This document shows positions 44,991 through 45,468 of a DNA stretch of 45,468 nt, piece by piece. Origin of the DNA: Lachnospiraceae bacterium UBA7729 (lineage in GTDB: Bacteria > Bacillota > Clostridia > Lachnospirales > Lachnospiraceae); the NCBI GenBank assembly GCA_002482005.1, contig DLFD01000091.1:1-45468 (forward strand). The letters are read 5' to 3'. Position numbers and translations under genes: made by a program. Below the pieces are notes generated by a model. It was not told the origin of the DNA, ran no database searches, and was given only the letters and a program-made list of their open reading frames with translations. Every line of letters begins with the position of its first letter. Positions within the stretch are counted from its first letter, which is position 1.

Positions 44991-45011
44991 ATAATATAGG
45001 AGGATAATATA

Positions 45012-45368
45012 ATGGCAAGAATCAAAGGCGCACTTAACGCTAGAAAGAAGCATAACAGAGTCCTGAAGCTCGCGAAGGGCTACAGAGGAGCACGCAGCAA
45101 GCAGTACAGAGTCGCAAAGCAGAGCGTAATGCGCGCACTGACCACCGCATATGCAGGCCGCAAGGAGAGAAAGAGACAGTTCCGTCAGCTCTGGATCGCC
45201 CGCATCAACGCTGCAGCCCGCATGAACGGACTTTCCTACAGCAAGTTCATGTATGGACTCAAGCAGTGCGGCATCGAGCTGAACCGCAAGGTCCTTGCTG
45301 ACATGGCTGTCAACGATGCAAAGGGATTTGCTGATCTGGCAAAGGCAGTAAAGGAAAAGCTCGCTTAA
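45012..45368 (+). CDS. rplT: 50S ribosomal protein L20
   Basis: The 118-aa protein is full-length L20, an early assembly protein of the 50S subunit and the likely regulator of this operon. The N-terminal extension ARIKGALNARKKHNRVLKLAKGY and the globular C-terminal domain (YSKFMYGLKQCGIELNRK) are intact. AGGAGG (44998-45003) precedes ATG 45012. It is the last gene of the operon before a strong terminator. Confidence 0.98.
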   Translation: MARIKGALNARKKHNRVLKLAKGYRGARSKQYRVAKQSVMRALTTAYAGRKERKRQFRQLWIARINAAARMNGLSYSKFMYGLKQCGIELNRKVLADMAVNDAKGFADLAKAVKEKLA

Positions 45369-45396
45369 GCTTCTCAGCAGAGAGTACAATACGGAA

Positions 45397-45433
45397 GAGG
45401 GACAGACGGCCGGCGGCCGCCGCCCTCTTTTTT
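45397..45433 (+). terminator. Terminator of the infC-rpmI-rplT operon
   Basis: GAGGG (45397-45401) pairs with CCCTC (45423-45427) around a very GC-rich core that includes the self-complementary CGGCGGCCGCCG. A T6 tract (45428-45433) and a second T-run follow. The remaining 35 bases to the end of the window hold no gene. Confidence 0.85.
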
Positions 45434-45468
45434 CTTTTTTGTTCCAAATATTTTGTTACTATTCACAG

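Overview
The window is a densely packed bacterial chromosome segment, nearly all read on the + strand, and it looks like a Clostridia genome, most likely Lachnospiraceae. The evidence is the Gram-positive gene orders tig-clpP-clpX-engB, rapZ-whiA, purF-purB-purA and infC-rpmI-rplT, the AddAB (not RecBCD) recombination nuclease, strong AGGAGG-type ribosome sites, and large proteins that I know only from Lachnospiraceae (DUF5716/DUF5717-like, DUF6077-like). The family assignment is an inference from gene content. I see no rRNA, tRNA, CRISPR array, prophage or transposase gene.

Layout. 1-306: the terminator of an upstream gene, a 44-bp tandem repeat and a promoter. 307-3541: dCMP deaminase, a sodium-coupled NSS transporter and a secreted NlpC/P60 wall hydrolase. 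3557-4511: a small XRE regulator on the - strand, divergent from a DJ-1/PfpI protein, with a palindrome between them. 4541-9035: trigger factor, ClpP, ClpX and an EngB GTPase with a long insertion. 9033-13049: valyl-tRNA synthetase, then a secreted three-YARHG-repeat protein whose ribosome site lies in the valS terminator. 13070-29406: AddB, a CDF cation exporter, AddA, a YfhO-like membrane protein fused in frame to MurB, RapZ, WhiA, an MFS-like protein, a cytidylate-kinase-like protein and NrdR. 29433-35006: a three-gene cassette of a 1178-aa solenoid-like protein, a predicted actin/Hsp70-fold protein and a TPR protein. 35047-39460: purF, purB and purA. 39595-42035: a large membrane protein split by one in-frame TGA and a small membrane protein on the opposite strand. 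42130-43785: SEC-C protein, YdcF-like protein and a small ORF. 43782-45433: infC (ATT start), rpmI and rplT, with an attenuator-type leader and a palindromic insertion between rpmI and rplT.

Functionally this is mostly housekeeping: protein folding and turnover, DNA break repair, cell-wall precursor synthesis and its regulators, purine synthesis and translation. The points most worth a second look are the solenoid / actin-fold / TPR cassette (29433-35006), the YfhO-MurB fusion (21739-25245), the multi-hairpin element with inverted ends between rpmI and rplT (44787-44990), the ~90-residue insertion in EngB, and the valS terminator whose 3' arm doubles as the ribosome site of the next gene.
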